A stretch of 64,000 nucleotides of DNA from Diphasiastrum complanatum (lineage: Eukaryota; Streptophyta; Lycopodiopsida; Lycopodiales; Lycopodiaceae): contig CM055106.1 in the NCBI GenBank assembly GCA_029204225.1, positions 6,637,136 through 6,701,135 on the forward strand, in the 5' to 3' direction. Shown here piece by piece: positions 19,741 to 30,446 of this stretch. Under the pieces are notes generated by a model. That model made no database searches. It had not been told where the DNA came from and saw only the letters and a program-made list of their open reading frames with translations. The position numbers and the translations under genes are program-made. Every line of letters starts with the position of its first letter. Position 1 is the first letter of the stretch.

Positions 19741-22290
19741 CACATAAAAATCTCTCCCAAGATTTTTCTCAACCATATAGCTTCATGTGCTACACTACAC
19801 ATTGCTTTATACTCGACTTCTATTATGGATAGAGCAATTGGGGTTTGTTTCTTATTATACCAAGAAAAACAACTACTAAAAAATTGGAAAACATATCTTG
19901 TGGTTGACCTACAATCATCATAGTCACCTCCCCAATCCGCATCCACAAAATCACAAATCTCAGGTAAACCCTCATGTGTCCTATACACTAAGCCATAGTC
20001 AGAAGGATCCTTAACATACCGCAAAATGCGCTTGGCTGTCTTCCAATGCATTTCAGTAGGTGCTGTCATAAACTAACTCATAATACCAACAACATAGCAT
20101 ATATCCGGCCTAGACGTGGTAAGGTAAATCATCTATACAACATAGCACAAAATGGCTATGACTCATCAAGTTTGAGAATCTTTTAAACTAGCTTGATGGT
20201 GCCTTCACTGGCTTATAGTTATGTAGCCTAAACATGTGCATCAATTCCCTAACATACTTGACCTGAGTTAGTCCCACCTCATGTCATTTTTGCCACACTT
20301 CCACTCCAAGACAATAGTGCATTGGAGTGAAATCCGTCATCTCGAATTGATTCATGGGATCCATCTTAATCATGTCTATCATCTCTTGATTATTTTTAGT
20401 GATAATCAAGTCGTCAACATAAAGTGAAACCAAAGCAATTATACCATCAACGCATAAGACATAAAGATTAGGATTCGATTGTGTTCTCACCATCTTCTTA
20501 GTATGGAAATAGGTATCAATCAAGCTATACCACACATGTGACACCTGTTTTAGGCAATATAGTGCTTTCTTCAAGCGACAACCTTTACGATCCTATCCTT
20601 TCTCAACAAGCCCTTCAGGTTGATCCATGAACACTTCCTCCTCCAAATTACCATCCGAAAAAGTAGATTTTACATTCATCTGATGTAAAGGCCAATCAAA
20701 ATGAGAGGCTAAAGAGATAAGCAATTGTAAAGTATTTCATGTACATACTTGCACCAAAGTCTCTTCATAATCAATGCCCTTACTTTGTGTATAACCTTTG
20801 ATGACCAATCTCGCTTTGTGCTTTGCTATGCTCCCATCTACATGGTATTTTGTCTTGTATACCCATTTACAACCAATGGATTTCATACCAACTGGTGGCT
20901 CCACCATGTCCCATGTGTCATGCTTGGCGATTGAATCAATCTTCTCTCTCATGGCTTTGACCCAAATGTCATCATCTTTTGCCATAAGTTGAAGGCTCTT
21001 TGTTTTGAATGGTGCTAGATAAGAGAGTGTAATTTGCTTCATATATATCAGGTTGCGTCTTCTCCCTTATTGATCTTTGTAGTTCTTCTTAGATGGATGT
21101 TTCAAGAAAGTCATCCATGTCATGGCTCTCTATCAACCACTTAAACCATTTGGGGAGCTTCATGTTAGGCGATATGCTTCCTCGTGAGAGTATGTTCCCA
21201 GGAACATCCTTTTCCTTTCACTTGTCACCTGCAACTTCAACCATCTTGGGTTCAAATGGCTTATTCATTTTGTCTCACAAGGTTGTGATGTGTATCACAA
21301 GGTGAATCACCATATCCATCATTAGGAATATCTACAAATGGTCCATCATCAGGAGGAATTCTTACAACAATATCCTTACTATTCAATGTATCAATCTTCT
21401 CAACATTGTCATCCTTGTACATCATGGATCCATCATGGCTAACATGCATTTTTCTCTCCAAAGGGTCAAAGAAAATGTAGCCCTTCACATGATCATCATA
21501 ATTTAAGAAAATACACTTCAATACTTTTACATCAAGCTTACCATTATCTTCCTTAGGAATGTCAACAAAGACTTTACACTCAAACTTTTGCAAATAGCTC
21601 ACTTTTGGCTTCTTTTTTGTAAATGCCTCTTCAAGTGTAATCTTAGGTATAGGGACTCTTATTTTGGAGATACATTGTGGTGTTGTATGCTCCTGACAAA
21701 AATCCTTGTGGTAGTTTCATATCTGCAAGCACAGATATGGCCCTCTCCATAATTGTGAGATTTTGGCGCTCAGCTATACCATTGAGTTCTAGAGTATGAG
21801 CTTGTGTAAATTGTCTCTTGATTCTACAATGATCACAAAATTATTCGAACTCATTGGACCTCTACTCACCTCCACTATCATATCTCAAGATTTTAATCTT
21901 CCTACTTATTTGGTTTTATAACATTGCTTTGAAGCAAGTGCAAAAGCATAAGATTTCTTCTTCAAAAAGCAAATCCACATCTTACAACACAGATCATCTA
22001 TGAAAGTAATGAAGTAGTATGCTCCCCCTATAGAAATCATCCTCATAGGTCCACATAAATCAGTGTGGAGTAGATCTAAGATGTTCGCTGAGCTTGAAAC
22101 TCCACCACGCTTGAATTTCTCATGATGCTACTCACCATAAACACATGATTCACATATTGTCTTCAAATGAGCTTCTATCATAGGCAATCCCTTTACCATA
22201 TCACTATATCCAATTTTCTCATCACATTTAGGCTTCCAAAGTTCAAATGACCTAATCTTTTAATCCTTGGCTCCCTAGTTCCATCCGCAA
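19741..22290 (-). pseudogene. Ty1/copia pol remnant (IN, RT, RNase H)
   Basis: A TNT1-like copia pol reads leftwards. Degraded integrase occupies about 21,660-22,290 (MRMISIGGAYYFITFIDD and similar). The integrase C-terminal part follows at 21,261-21,602 (VFVDIPKEDNGKLDVKVLKC, FFDPLERKMHVSHD). RT is at 20,284-21,042 with IGCKWVYKTKYHVDGSIAKH and LVSLYVDDLIITKN. RNase H at 19,740-20,069 (DADWGGDYDDCRSTT, EVEYKAM) is cut at its end by the junction with gypsy B. Many frame breaks. No LTR, primer site or gag is present, so both ends are lost. Compared with the 30,447 element it belongs to a different copia lineage. Confidence 0.85.
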
Positions 22291-22549
22291 TGACTTTTAG
22301 TTCTTCAAATTCAGTATCACACGCTCTATATGTAAACAAAGACTCCAAACATCAGATGAATAAAAGCTTAAAACAATTTGTATCGAATCGGAACCTGACA
22401 CAAAGTCAAGAGCAATTATAAAGCCCACAGTCAAAGAAGAAGATGCTCTATAACCATTGAAAATACACTAATCATGAGATTCGAGATTATAGAATATTAA
22501 ATACAAAGACCTCCAACAAGCAAATGCACTTGTAGAGACATCACAATTC

Positions 22550-24009
22550 CATGTTCAAGGCATGGATGAGGAAGCATTTATGATCGACAATGCTTGGTTT
22601 CTTGATTCTAGAGCTACTCAACACATGACCAATCATTTTGAATTTTTCTAATCCTATACACTTTACAATACATTGAAGTTCTTTCATCTTGGTGATGATA
22701 GTACACCAAGATGTCATCTTGAATTTTTCTAGTCATATACGCTTTACAATACAAAGAAGTTCTTTCATCTTGGTGACGATAGTACACACACTATGGAAGG
22801 TGAAGGTACTATAAGATTAAGCTTTCAAAATGATCAGTTCAAACTACTATCTAGTGTTCTATATATATTTAAACTTTCAAAAATTCTGTTATCGATCAAT
22901 AAAATTATTGATCTAGATCATAAAGTAGAGTTCAAAACTGATCAATGCAAAATTGTCAATAGGATGAATAAGATCCTTGCACTCAAAAAGAGACATGGAT
23001 ACTTATATAGATTGAGTCATTGTTATTCTGACACAAGTCAAGCCCTGAATACTTATGTTCTAGTTAATAAAGCATTAGTATGACACTATAGGCTAGCTCA
23101 CTTGAATCATGCATATGTATCGAACATGTTTAGACAATCTCTATTACTTGATCTCGATTATTCAGATAAGAAAATCGACTTTCCAATTTGTCAAAGTTGC
23201 ATTGTCGGAAAGTAAACTATGATTCCATTTACATCAAGTCACATGCATGGAGATGTTCTAGATGTTGTTCATTCAGACATTTGTAGTCCAATGCAAAATC
23301 ATTGGTAGGTGCAAAGTACTTTATTACATTTATCGATGAAGTTTTGAGAAGAATGGCTGTTTATTTCGTGAATAAAAAATCAAAGGTTTTCAACCTCTTT
23401 AGACAATTCAAGGAGTCGAAGCATGCAAAACTTGAAACTGGTAAAAGAATCAAAGCACTAAGGTCAGACAACAATGGAAAATACATTTCAACCAAAATCA
23501 AGGAGTATTGCCTTTGCTAAGACATTGAGAAACAATTCATTACTTCTTATTTACCTCAATTGAATGGAATTGTTGAGAGAAAGAATCGCACCTTAGTCGA
23601 AGTAGCTAAGTGTATGCTTGCTCATGCGACACTATCAAAGTTCTTGTGGGCTGAAGCTATTTCCACTGCATTTTATATTCAAAATAGACACACCTTACAA
23701 AGTTTGGATAGGCTCCAAACCATCACTATTGAATTTTAGAGTTTTCGGTTGTATTGCCTATGCACAAATACCATAGGAGATCATAAAGAAGTTGGACTCC
23801 AACAGTATCAAATTCATTTTCATTGGTTATACTTCTTCAGACAAAGCTTATTAGTTGTATGATCCCACTACATCAAAGATATTCACCAACAAAGATGTTA
23901 TCTTGATCAAGGATTAGTTTTTCAACCTCACGGGCAAGGCAATGCTCCGATAGTCAAACTATCAGATGCAGTTGTTTATTATATGACTATTTCTATCAAA
24001 GGTCTAAAC
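22550..24009 (+). pseudogene. Ty1/copia protease-integrase remnant
   Basis: From about 22,590 the plus strand reads NAWFLDSRATQHMTNHFEFF, a copia protease with the D-S-G-A box changed to D-S-R-A. A duplicated stretch follows, then 22,793-23,083 (LSKILLSINKIIDLDHKVEF), the pre-integrase block HYRLAHLNHAYV..CQSC, and integrase: FITFIDEVLRRMAVYFVNKK, ALRSDNNGKYISTKIKEYC and LNGIVERKNRTLVE, with both last catalytic residues of D,D35E in place. After about 23,700 it decays. The nested copia at 24,015 interrupts further sequence. Stops throughout. A short gag end may lie at 22,340-22,550 but is not readable. Confidence 0.8.
22640..22787 (+). repeat. Local duplication of ~67 bp, 81-bp spacing
   Basis: The segment at 22,640-22,706 recurs at 22,721-22,787 with a few differences; both include GAATTTTTCTA and AGTTCTTTCATCTTGGTGA. 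It duplicates protease-domain sequence inside the copia remnant. Confidence 0.85.
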
Positions 24010-24014
24010 ATGTT

Positions 24015-24272
24015 TGTCAACAATTAGAAATGCAACATCAAGCATTCACCATAAGCAATCACCAAGTAAGGAGCTGGAAGACGAACATGCAATATCACTC
24101 TATCACACTTACTTCATACTGAATATAAAATGTACATATAAACCCTGAACCCTGATAGAGAGAGAAAACCTACGAATAGACTAATGGACTAGCCTACGGC
24201 TAATTACAGCTGGTAACAGCTATCAACATTAATGTACATCGTAACAATGAAGTTTATCATTGATTTCTAACA
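24015..24272 (-). repeat. 3' LTR of the old copia, with polypurine tract
   Basis: 258 bp, beginning TGTCAACAATTAG and ending ATTTCTAACA on the plus strand. Immediately right, CTCTCCCTCAA (24,273-24,283) is the polypurine tract TTGAGGGAGAG on the coding strand. Confidence 0.9.
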
Positions 24273-27200
24273 CTCTCCCTCAATGATAAAATTACATTCT
24301 TCTATTCCTAATAGAGTATGAAACCTCTCAAATTTATATTTACCTAATGAATTAGTAAAAATATCTGCCATTTGATCTTCAGATTTACAAAAAACAAGAT
24401 CAATGGCTCCATCAAAAAATTTCTCTCGAATAAAATGATAGTGTATTTCGATTGCTTGGTTCGAGCATGTAAAACTGGATTTTTGGCAAGGTGAATGTAG
24501 CTTTGATTGTCGCAAGATATAGTAGTAGCATCCATCTGTGGCTAACCTAAATCCACAAGCAATCTTTGTAACCATACCACTTCTTGTGTAGCATTGCTGA
24601 GTGCTCGATATTCAGCTTCTGTTGATGATAAAGCTACTGTAGGTTGCCTTTTGATGTTCCATGAAATTGCAGTTGTACCATCACTGAATGTATGACCACT
24701 AGTAGATCTTCTATAATCAATCTTCCCTGCCCAATCGGCATCTGTATAGCCAACCAACATTGGACTTCAGGCTGATCATACTTCAAACCAAAATTCAATG
24801 TCCCTCAAATGTATCTGAGAATACGTTTAGCAGACTTTCAGTGTGCTTGACTAGGATCTTGCATAAATTGACTAACAACACCAACAACATAAGAAATATC
24901 AGGTCGTGTGTGTGTCAAATAAATCAAACTACCCACCAGTTGTCTATACAAATAAGCATCCACTTTCTCATATTCATCATATGTAGTAAGCTTCATGTTG
25001 ACATCCATAGGTGTACTCAAGGGCTTACAATCCTGCATATTTAACTTATAAAACAAATCTTGTGCATATTTGCTTTGTGTAAGAAAGACCATGTCTTCTT
25101 TTTGCCATACTTCAATGCCAAGACAGCAGTGCATCAATCCTAGATCACTCATGTCAAAGGCATTTGAAAGATTTGATTTGATTTCATTAATTAACTTCTC
25201 ACTACTTCCTATAATAATCAAATCATCCACGTACACCACAATGAACACTATATCTGAATCTTGCCTTAGAATGTAAAGATTAGGATCAACATCACTCTTT
25301 ACCATTCCCCTTCGCTTGAAGTGCTCATCAATGCAGGAGTACCATGCTCGTGGTGCTTGCTTCAATCCATATATGGCTTTGTTGAGTTTACAAACCAAAT
25401 GATCCCTTCCTGGCTCAACAAGCCCCTGAGGTTGCTCTAAATATACCTCTTCATTGAATACTCCATTAAGAAAAGTAGATTTGACATCCATTTGCTGGAT
25501 TTTCCAACCATAGAAAGCAGAAATTGCAATGATAGAATGAATAGTTACCATTTTGGCCACAGGTGCGAAGGTCTCCTCAGAGTCTATACCTTCATGCTGC
25601 TCAAAACCTCTTGCAACTATATCATGCCTTGTACTTGTTGAGTTGCCCATCTGCTCCATACTTCGTCTTGTAGATCCACTTACATGTGATAGGCGTCTTA
25701 CCATCAGGTATCTCAACCAAGTCCCATGTTTTGTTCTTCAATATAGCCTCCATTTCTGTTTCTGTAGCTGCACGCCACTCCTTGTGTTCCTTTGCTTCAT
25801 TGAAAGTTTTAGGTTCTTGAGCCATTAAGATGGATCCCATTAGGGCTAGATTCATCTCTAATCTTGCAGGAGGTTTTCGATTTCTACTTGATCTTCTAAG
25901 CTCTCCCTGCTCACTAGATTCGAGAGTATCTCCCTTCTTTGCACCATTTGAAATTGATAAGTACCATTTAGGTACTCTCTTGGGAATTTCAACATCTGGC
26001 TTGTCTTTGTCCAATGGATTTTCTATATCAAAATCCACTTCCTTCTTGACCTGTACTTTCGCTCCCTCATCAAAAGGTTCAATGACTACTTTAGATTGTT
26101 CACCTTGGCCCATCTCGTCAAACGTAGCATCCCTTGAAATTACAAGCTTCTGTGCATTTGTGTCATACATCTTGTATACCTTGGCCTTCTCATCATATCC
26201 AAGGAAAATACACTTGATAGCTTTTGCATCCAATTTCCTTTGTTTCTCATCAGGAATATGAGCATAAGCATCACAACCAAATACTCTCAAAGAGAAATAT
26301 TAGGTTTCTTTCCAATAACAGCTTCATGAGGTGTCTTACCTTCCACGGATTTTGTAGGACACCGATTCAAGATGTGCGTAGCTATGCTACAAGCTTCTGT
26401 CCAAAAGGTGTTTGGCAGACCCTTGCCTTTCAGCATCGCTCTGGCCATCTCAACAATAGATCTGTTCTGCAACTCCATTTTGCTGTGGTGAATAAGGTGT
26501 TGTAGTCTGCCTCTTGATCCCTTGATCTTTGCAAAAATCAATAAATTCTGTCAAAAAATACCGCCACCTCCATTAGATCTCAAAGTTTTGATGCAACATC
26601 CTGTTTGCTTTTCAACTAATGCCTTGAATTCCTTGAACTTAGCAAAAGCATCTGATTTCTTGCTTATGAAATAAATCCAAATGCGTCTGCTATAACCATC
26701 AATGAGGTTGATAAAGTAATAGTAGCCACTAAGAAATCTAGTTTGCATAGGTCCACATAGATCACTGTGGACAAGATCTAGGATGCCACTGGCTCTCCTT
26801 GCTCCACTTATGGGAAACCTCTCTCTGTGTTGTTTTCCCAAAATACAACCTTCACAAAAAAAATTTCAAAAGAAATATCAGGCAATCCTATAACTAGATT
26901 ACCTCTTTTGAGAATCTGTAAACTTTGGGCACTAATATGACCGAATCGTTGATGCCAAAGATCACTTTGACTATCAACTGTGCTTACCATAGCTTGAGCA
27001 AAAGATCTTGCATTCAATTTGTAGAGTTGATTTTCGTTGACTCTAGCTCCTGTAGCAATTACTTTTTAGTGATTCTTGATGTCTTTGACAAGACATTTGT
27101 CACTGTCAAACTCAACCTTGAGTTGTTGATCAACCATCATCCCAACATATAGTAGACTGTTAGCTAAGCCAAGTATATATTGCACATTGCTTATCCGCTT

Positions 27201-28409
27201 TATCTTCCCGCTGACTAACTTCACTGGTACCACTCCAACTCCTTTAACAGATAGCAATTTGCCATCGGCTTGTCCAACTTCATCACCATTGTGAGTTTCC
27301 TTGAGTTCTGAAAACCACTCTTTCCTTGAAGTCATGTGCTTGGATGCACCAATATCAATGTACCAGGTATCCTTGGTTTCATCACTTGTCATTAATGCTG
27401 TAATGAACAATTTTGAGCTCTCACCTATATCATCTTCATATTGATCATCATCGTATTGATGTTGATCAGTATAATTTTTTTCATAATAATAATCATCAAA
27501 TTGATGTTGATCAGCATAATTTCCCACTTGCCCTTTGTCTTTTCTTTGTTCCATCTCCTTCTGTTTCTTGAAGCATTCACGCTCCCAGTGGCCAGGTTTG
27601 TTGCAATACCTACAATTTCTAGGTCTATGTTGCTTGGAATAGCTGCGTCCTTGACCTCGCCCTTGATTCCAATTGCCTCGATTTGGGCCATCATTGGATT
27701 GTTCTTGAAATTGTTGGAATGATCCACGATTTGAGTTTCCACCTCTTGATTGGTGTCTTCCACGACCAAATCTACCACCACGTCCTCTGACTGCAAGAGC
27801 TTGATCAAATCCCATGTTGCGATGACTCAAGTTCTCTTGACATTGTTCTTCTTGCAAAAGCAATCCACCTAACTCTTCATAGGTTGGAAGATTTTTCCGT
27901 GTGGCTATACTTGTCACAAACATCCGATGTGACTCACTCAAACTATTCACTGTCAACTACACGATCTCACAATCCTGTACTCGCTCTCCAACTGCTCCTA
28001 ATTGGTCATGAATCTCTTTGATCTTCAGTAGGTGATCAACAACAGTTGCACCATCATCCATCCGCAATGTGTGCAGCTTCGTTTTCAGGAATAGCACTCG
28101 AGATGTGTTTGTGGTCTCAAAGAATGCCTTCAACGTATCCCATGCTTCTTTTGGTCCTTCCGAATCTGAAATGTAGGGAACAATTGCATCTCTAACTGAT
28201 AAGTTGATGACATTTTGTGCTTTCCATTTTCTCATGTCAAATGCCCGTTGATCTTCTTCAATCAATGGCCTTGTCTCTTCACCTGTCACGATCTCCCATA
28301 GCTCCTTTTCCATCAAAATGTTCTTCAGTTTGAATCTCCAAACTGCATAATTGCCGGCTCTTTCCAATTTGCATGACTCATTGAGGACACTCTCGCTTAG
28401 AGTTGCCAT
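24267..28409 (-). pseudogene. Ty1/copia gag-pol of the old element
   Basis: Gag starts at an ATG at 28,409 (MATLSESVLNESCKLERAGN). After 150 codons there is one TAG, then the same frame continues through an RG-rich tract (RGRGGRFGRGRHQSRGG), zinc knuckle CRYCNKPGHWEREC and protease DTWYIDIGASKHMTS. Another single stop at 27,066 precedes the pre-integrase WHQRFGHISAQSL. Integrase is frameshifted (26,287-26,841); its second catalytic block reads LRSNGGGG instead of the usual LRSDGGGE, so that Asp is Asn. RT (24,838-25,716) keeps MDVKSTFLNG and VVYVDDLII. RNase H (24,267-24,760) keeps [16 protein letters not shown] and ADIFTNSLGK. The pattern is of slow decay after insertion. The RG-rich gag and short LTRs separate it from the 30,447 and 51,733 families. 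Confidence 0.9.
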
Positions 28410-28545
28410 TATTGGATAGACAAGTCCGGATCACAAAAATGGCTCAGTTTGAACACACAACTTAGTCTCCAAATTTTATCACGCCACAAAACTGTATAAT
28501 ATTTTTTTTTTGGTTATACACATGATATTGAAATGGAACGCGAAA

Positions 28546-28764
28546 GTACGACTGCTCAGGATCCTCTTTAACTTGTGCGCGTGGATCCGATATTGGAGCA
28601 TGCGATGTCGGACTGGAGCGCGGACGTACAACTGCTAAGAATTCTCTTTAGCTCATGCACTTGGATCCGATATCGGTACGGACATGCGATATCGGATTGG
28701 AGAGCAGATGTACGACTGCTCGGGTTTCTCTTCAGCTAGCACGCTTGGATCCGATATTGGTACG
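28546..28764 (-). repeat. Leader tandem repeat, ~80-bp units, 2.7 copies
   Basis: Units start at 28,546, 28,626 and 28,710, each with GTAC(G/A)ACTGCT, then TGGATCCGATAT(T/C)GG, then a GCGAT(G/A)TCGGA(C/T)TGGA motif; the last is partial. A perfect palindrome CCGATATCGG lies at 28,667-28,676. The array sits in the untranslated leader of the old minus-strand copia, between gag start and primer site. The rest of 28,410-28,948 has no gene. Confidence 0.85.
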
Positions 28765-28953
28765 AATAAAAAAGAGAGAATATAAGAACTTTCAAAGGGA
28801 ATATTTCAGATTCCCTACTTTAGCACCTCTTTGCTTAGATTTCGAAACGAGTGATCGTTCAAACAGACAGATATCAATAATGTGGAAGGTATGAAGTCTC
28901 AAAGCTCTAAATGGCAGTACTAGACACTGTCTGGTGTGATTTGCAGTACCCCA

Positions 28954-29635
28954 TGTTAAAAATTCACAATTCTAGCTTGACTAGTTTTGGTCATATGACT
29001 TGTAAATAGTTAGATGGTCATGATGTGGCTTGTCACACGTGTCAAATAGCATAGGATTCCATTCATAAGGATGCTCTCAAGTAGACCTAAGTGTTAGAAC
29101 CTTTGGAATGAGTCCAAATTATGCTTAGATACAAGGGAGAAAACATAGGAGCTATTTTTGGTAATTTTTGCATTGTTGAGGGATCTCCAAGATTCCAACC
29201 CTAACTTGGTAGGGATGAAAGATCCACCAAAATTAGCATTAGGGATAGGTTTAGGGCTACTCATACCTGCCCAAAATCGTGATGGATCATGTATATATAG
29301 GTGATGATATCTCACCAAAATCAATCAAGCAATTTCATGATTTTTCTCTCATAATGGTGCAATTGCTCTCTATGTTCATAATTGTTTGAGTACTTGTGAT
29401 TACTAATGATTATAGGATCGAATGTAGGTCTGGTGTACAGTACTCAGACTGTGGGAGGCCGTACTTTCACACGTGTGAAGCCTTCTTCAAGGATTTGGGC
29501 CATTTAGTGAGGTTCAAGCATAGATTTTTGATGGATTTTGATGGTTCAACTTGTGCTAATCTTATGAAATCATAATCTATTGTTTCCCTCATCATTTCAA
29601 GTGTTTTAAGATCCTTATTTGCTGTAATTTTTACA
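28954..29635 (+). repeat. 5' LTR of the young copia
   Basis: Starts TGTTAAAAATTCAC and ends GTAATTTTTACA. It contains ACACGTGT at 29,035-29,042 and the 14-bp palindrome TTCACACGTGTGAA at 29,466-29,479. Confidence 0.97.
29292..29299 (+). promoter_or_regulatory. Probable TATA box in the LTR
   Basis: TATATATA sits at about position 339 of the 682-bp LTR, in a sensible place for the U3/R transition. The same box is at 34,768-34,775 in the 3' LTR. The exact transcription start cannot be seen. Confidence 0.6.
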
Positions 29636-29648
29636 TGGTATCAGAGCC
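29636..29648 (+). other. Copia primer binding site
   Basis: TGGTATCAGAGCC directly follows the LTR and matches the usual initiator tRNA-Met site of plant copia elements. Confidence 0.95.
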
Positions 29649-30446
29649 TAAAGGCTGAAATGAGCTAAATCCTTGGTTTTCATTCAATTTGATCACAATT
29701 TTTGATCTAAATCTTGTGTAGATTGGATCTTAGCATCTAGTATTGATTCTAGAACTCAAAGTGAGTCAAATACATTGGAGATTGGTGTTGTGTGACTTCA
29801 TTTGCAGGTGTTTAGGTGTCTAAAACCAGAGGCAAAGTTGAATTCAATTCACATTACCAAGATAGCAAGTTTTGCTTGCTCCAAGCATTGATTTCTAAGC
29901 GAGTTTTGGAGGTGATTTCATAGAGAAGGCTTTCTAGCATTCAAGGAGAGGGAAGATCAGAGTTTTGGGGACTCTTCAAGGCTGTTCTAAGGTGTAGTAG
30001 ACACCTCCTAAAGTGATTTAGGTTCAGTCCAACCATTGCTTGACTTATGCACCAAATTAGATCAATTTTTCATCAATTTTGATCATTTTTTGCTTGTGAT
30101 TGGATAGTAGATTGTGTTGCATCCTCATTAAGTTCCATTTAGATCTTTTACAAGTGATTTTGGAAGTATATTAGGTTGCTGAAATTCACTCTTGATCAGA
30201 TCATTTGGAAGCTTTAATGTTCTTTATAGAAAGAGGGGCAATTCTACTAGTATTGTCTACTTCAATCAAGCAAGTGCATTGTTTCTAGTATTCTATGATT
30301 TGATTTTGTTAGAGATCATTCTTAGATCTTTATAGGAAGTCTATTACTGATCTTTTCAGGTCCCTAAGAAGTGGGATAAGGTAGACCTTCAATCAAATCA
30401 ATAGAAGTAACCTTCATTTGTGTCAAGTCCTTGATTAGGAGACTAG
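29649..30446 (+). other. Untranslated leader of the young copia
   Basis: About 800 bp with no long frame, between primer site and gag ATG. It would hold packaging and dimerisation signals, but none can be identified by eye. Confidence 0.8.

Noticed and set aside
25830-26261. 143-codon plus-strand frame
   Set aside because: Opposite strand of the old copia integrase-RT linker; no motif.
29094-29324. 76-codon minus frame inside the 5' LTR, identical at 34,570-34,800
   Set aside because: Two copies exist only because the LTR is duplicated; it runs against the element and matches no family.
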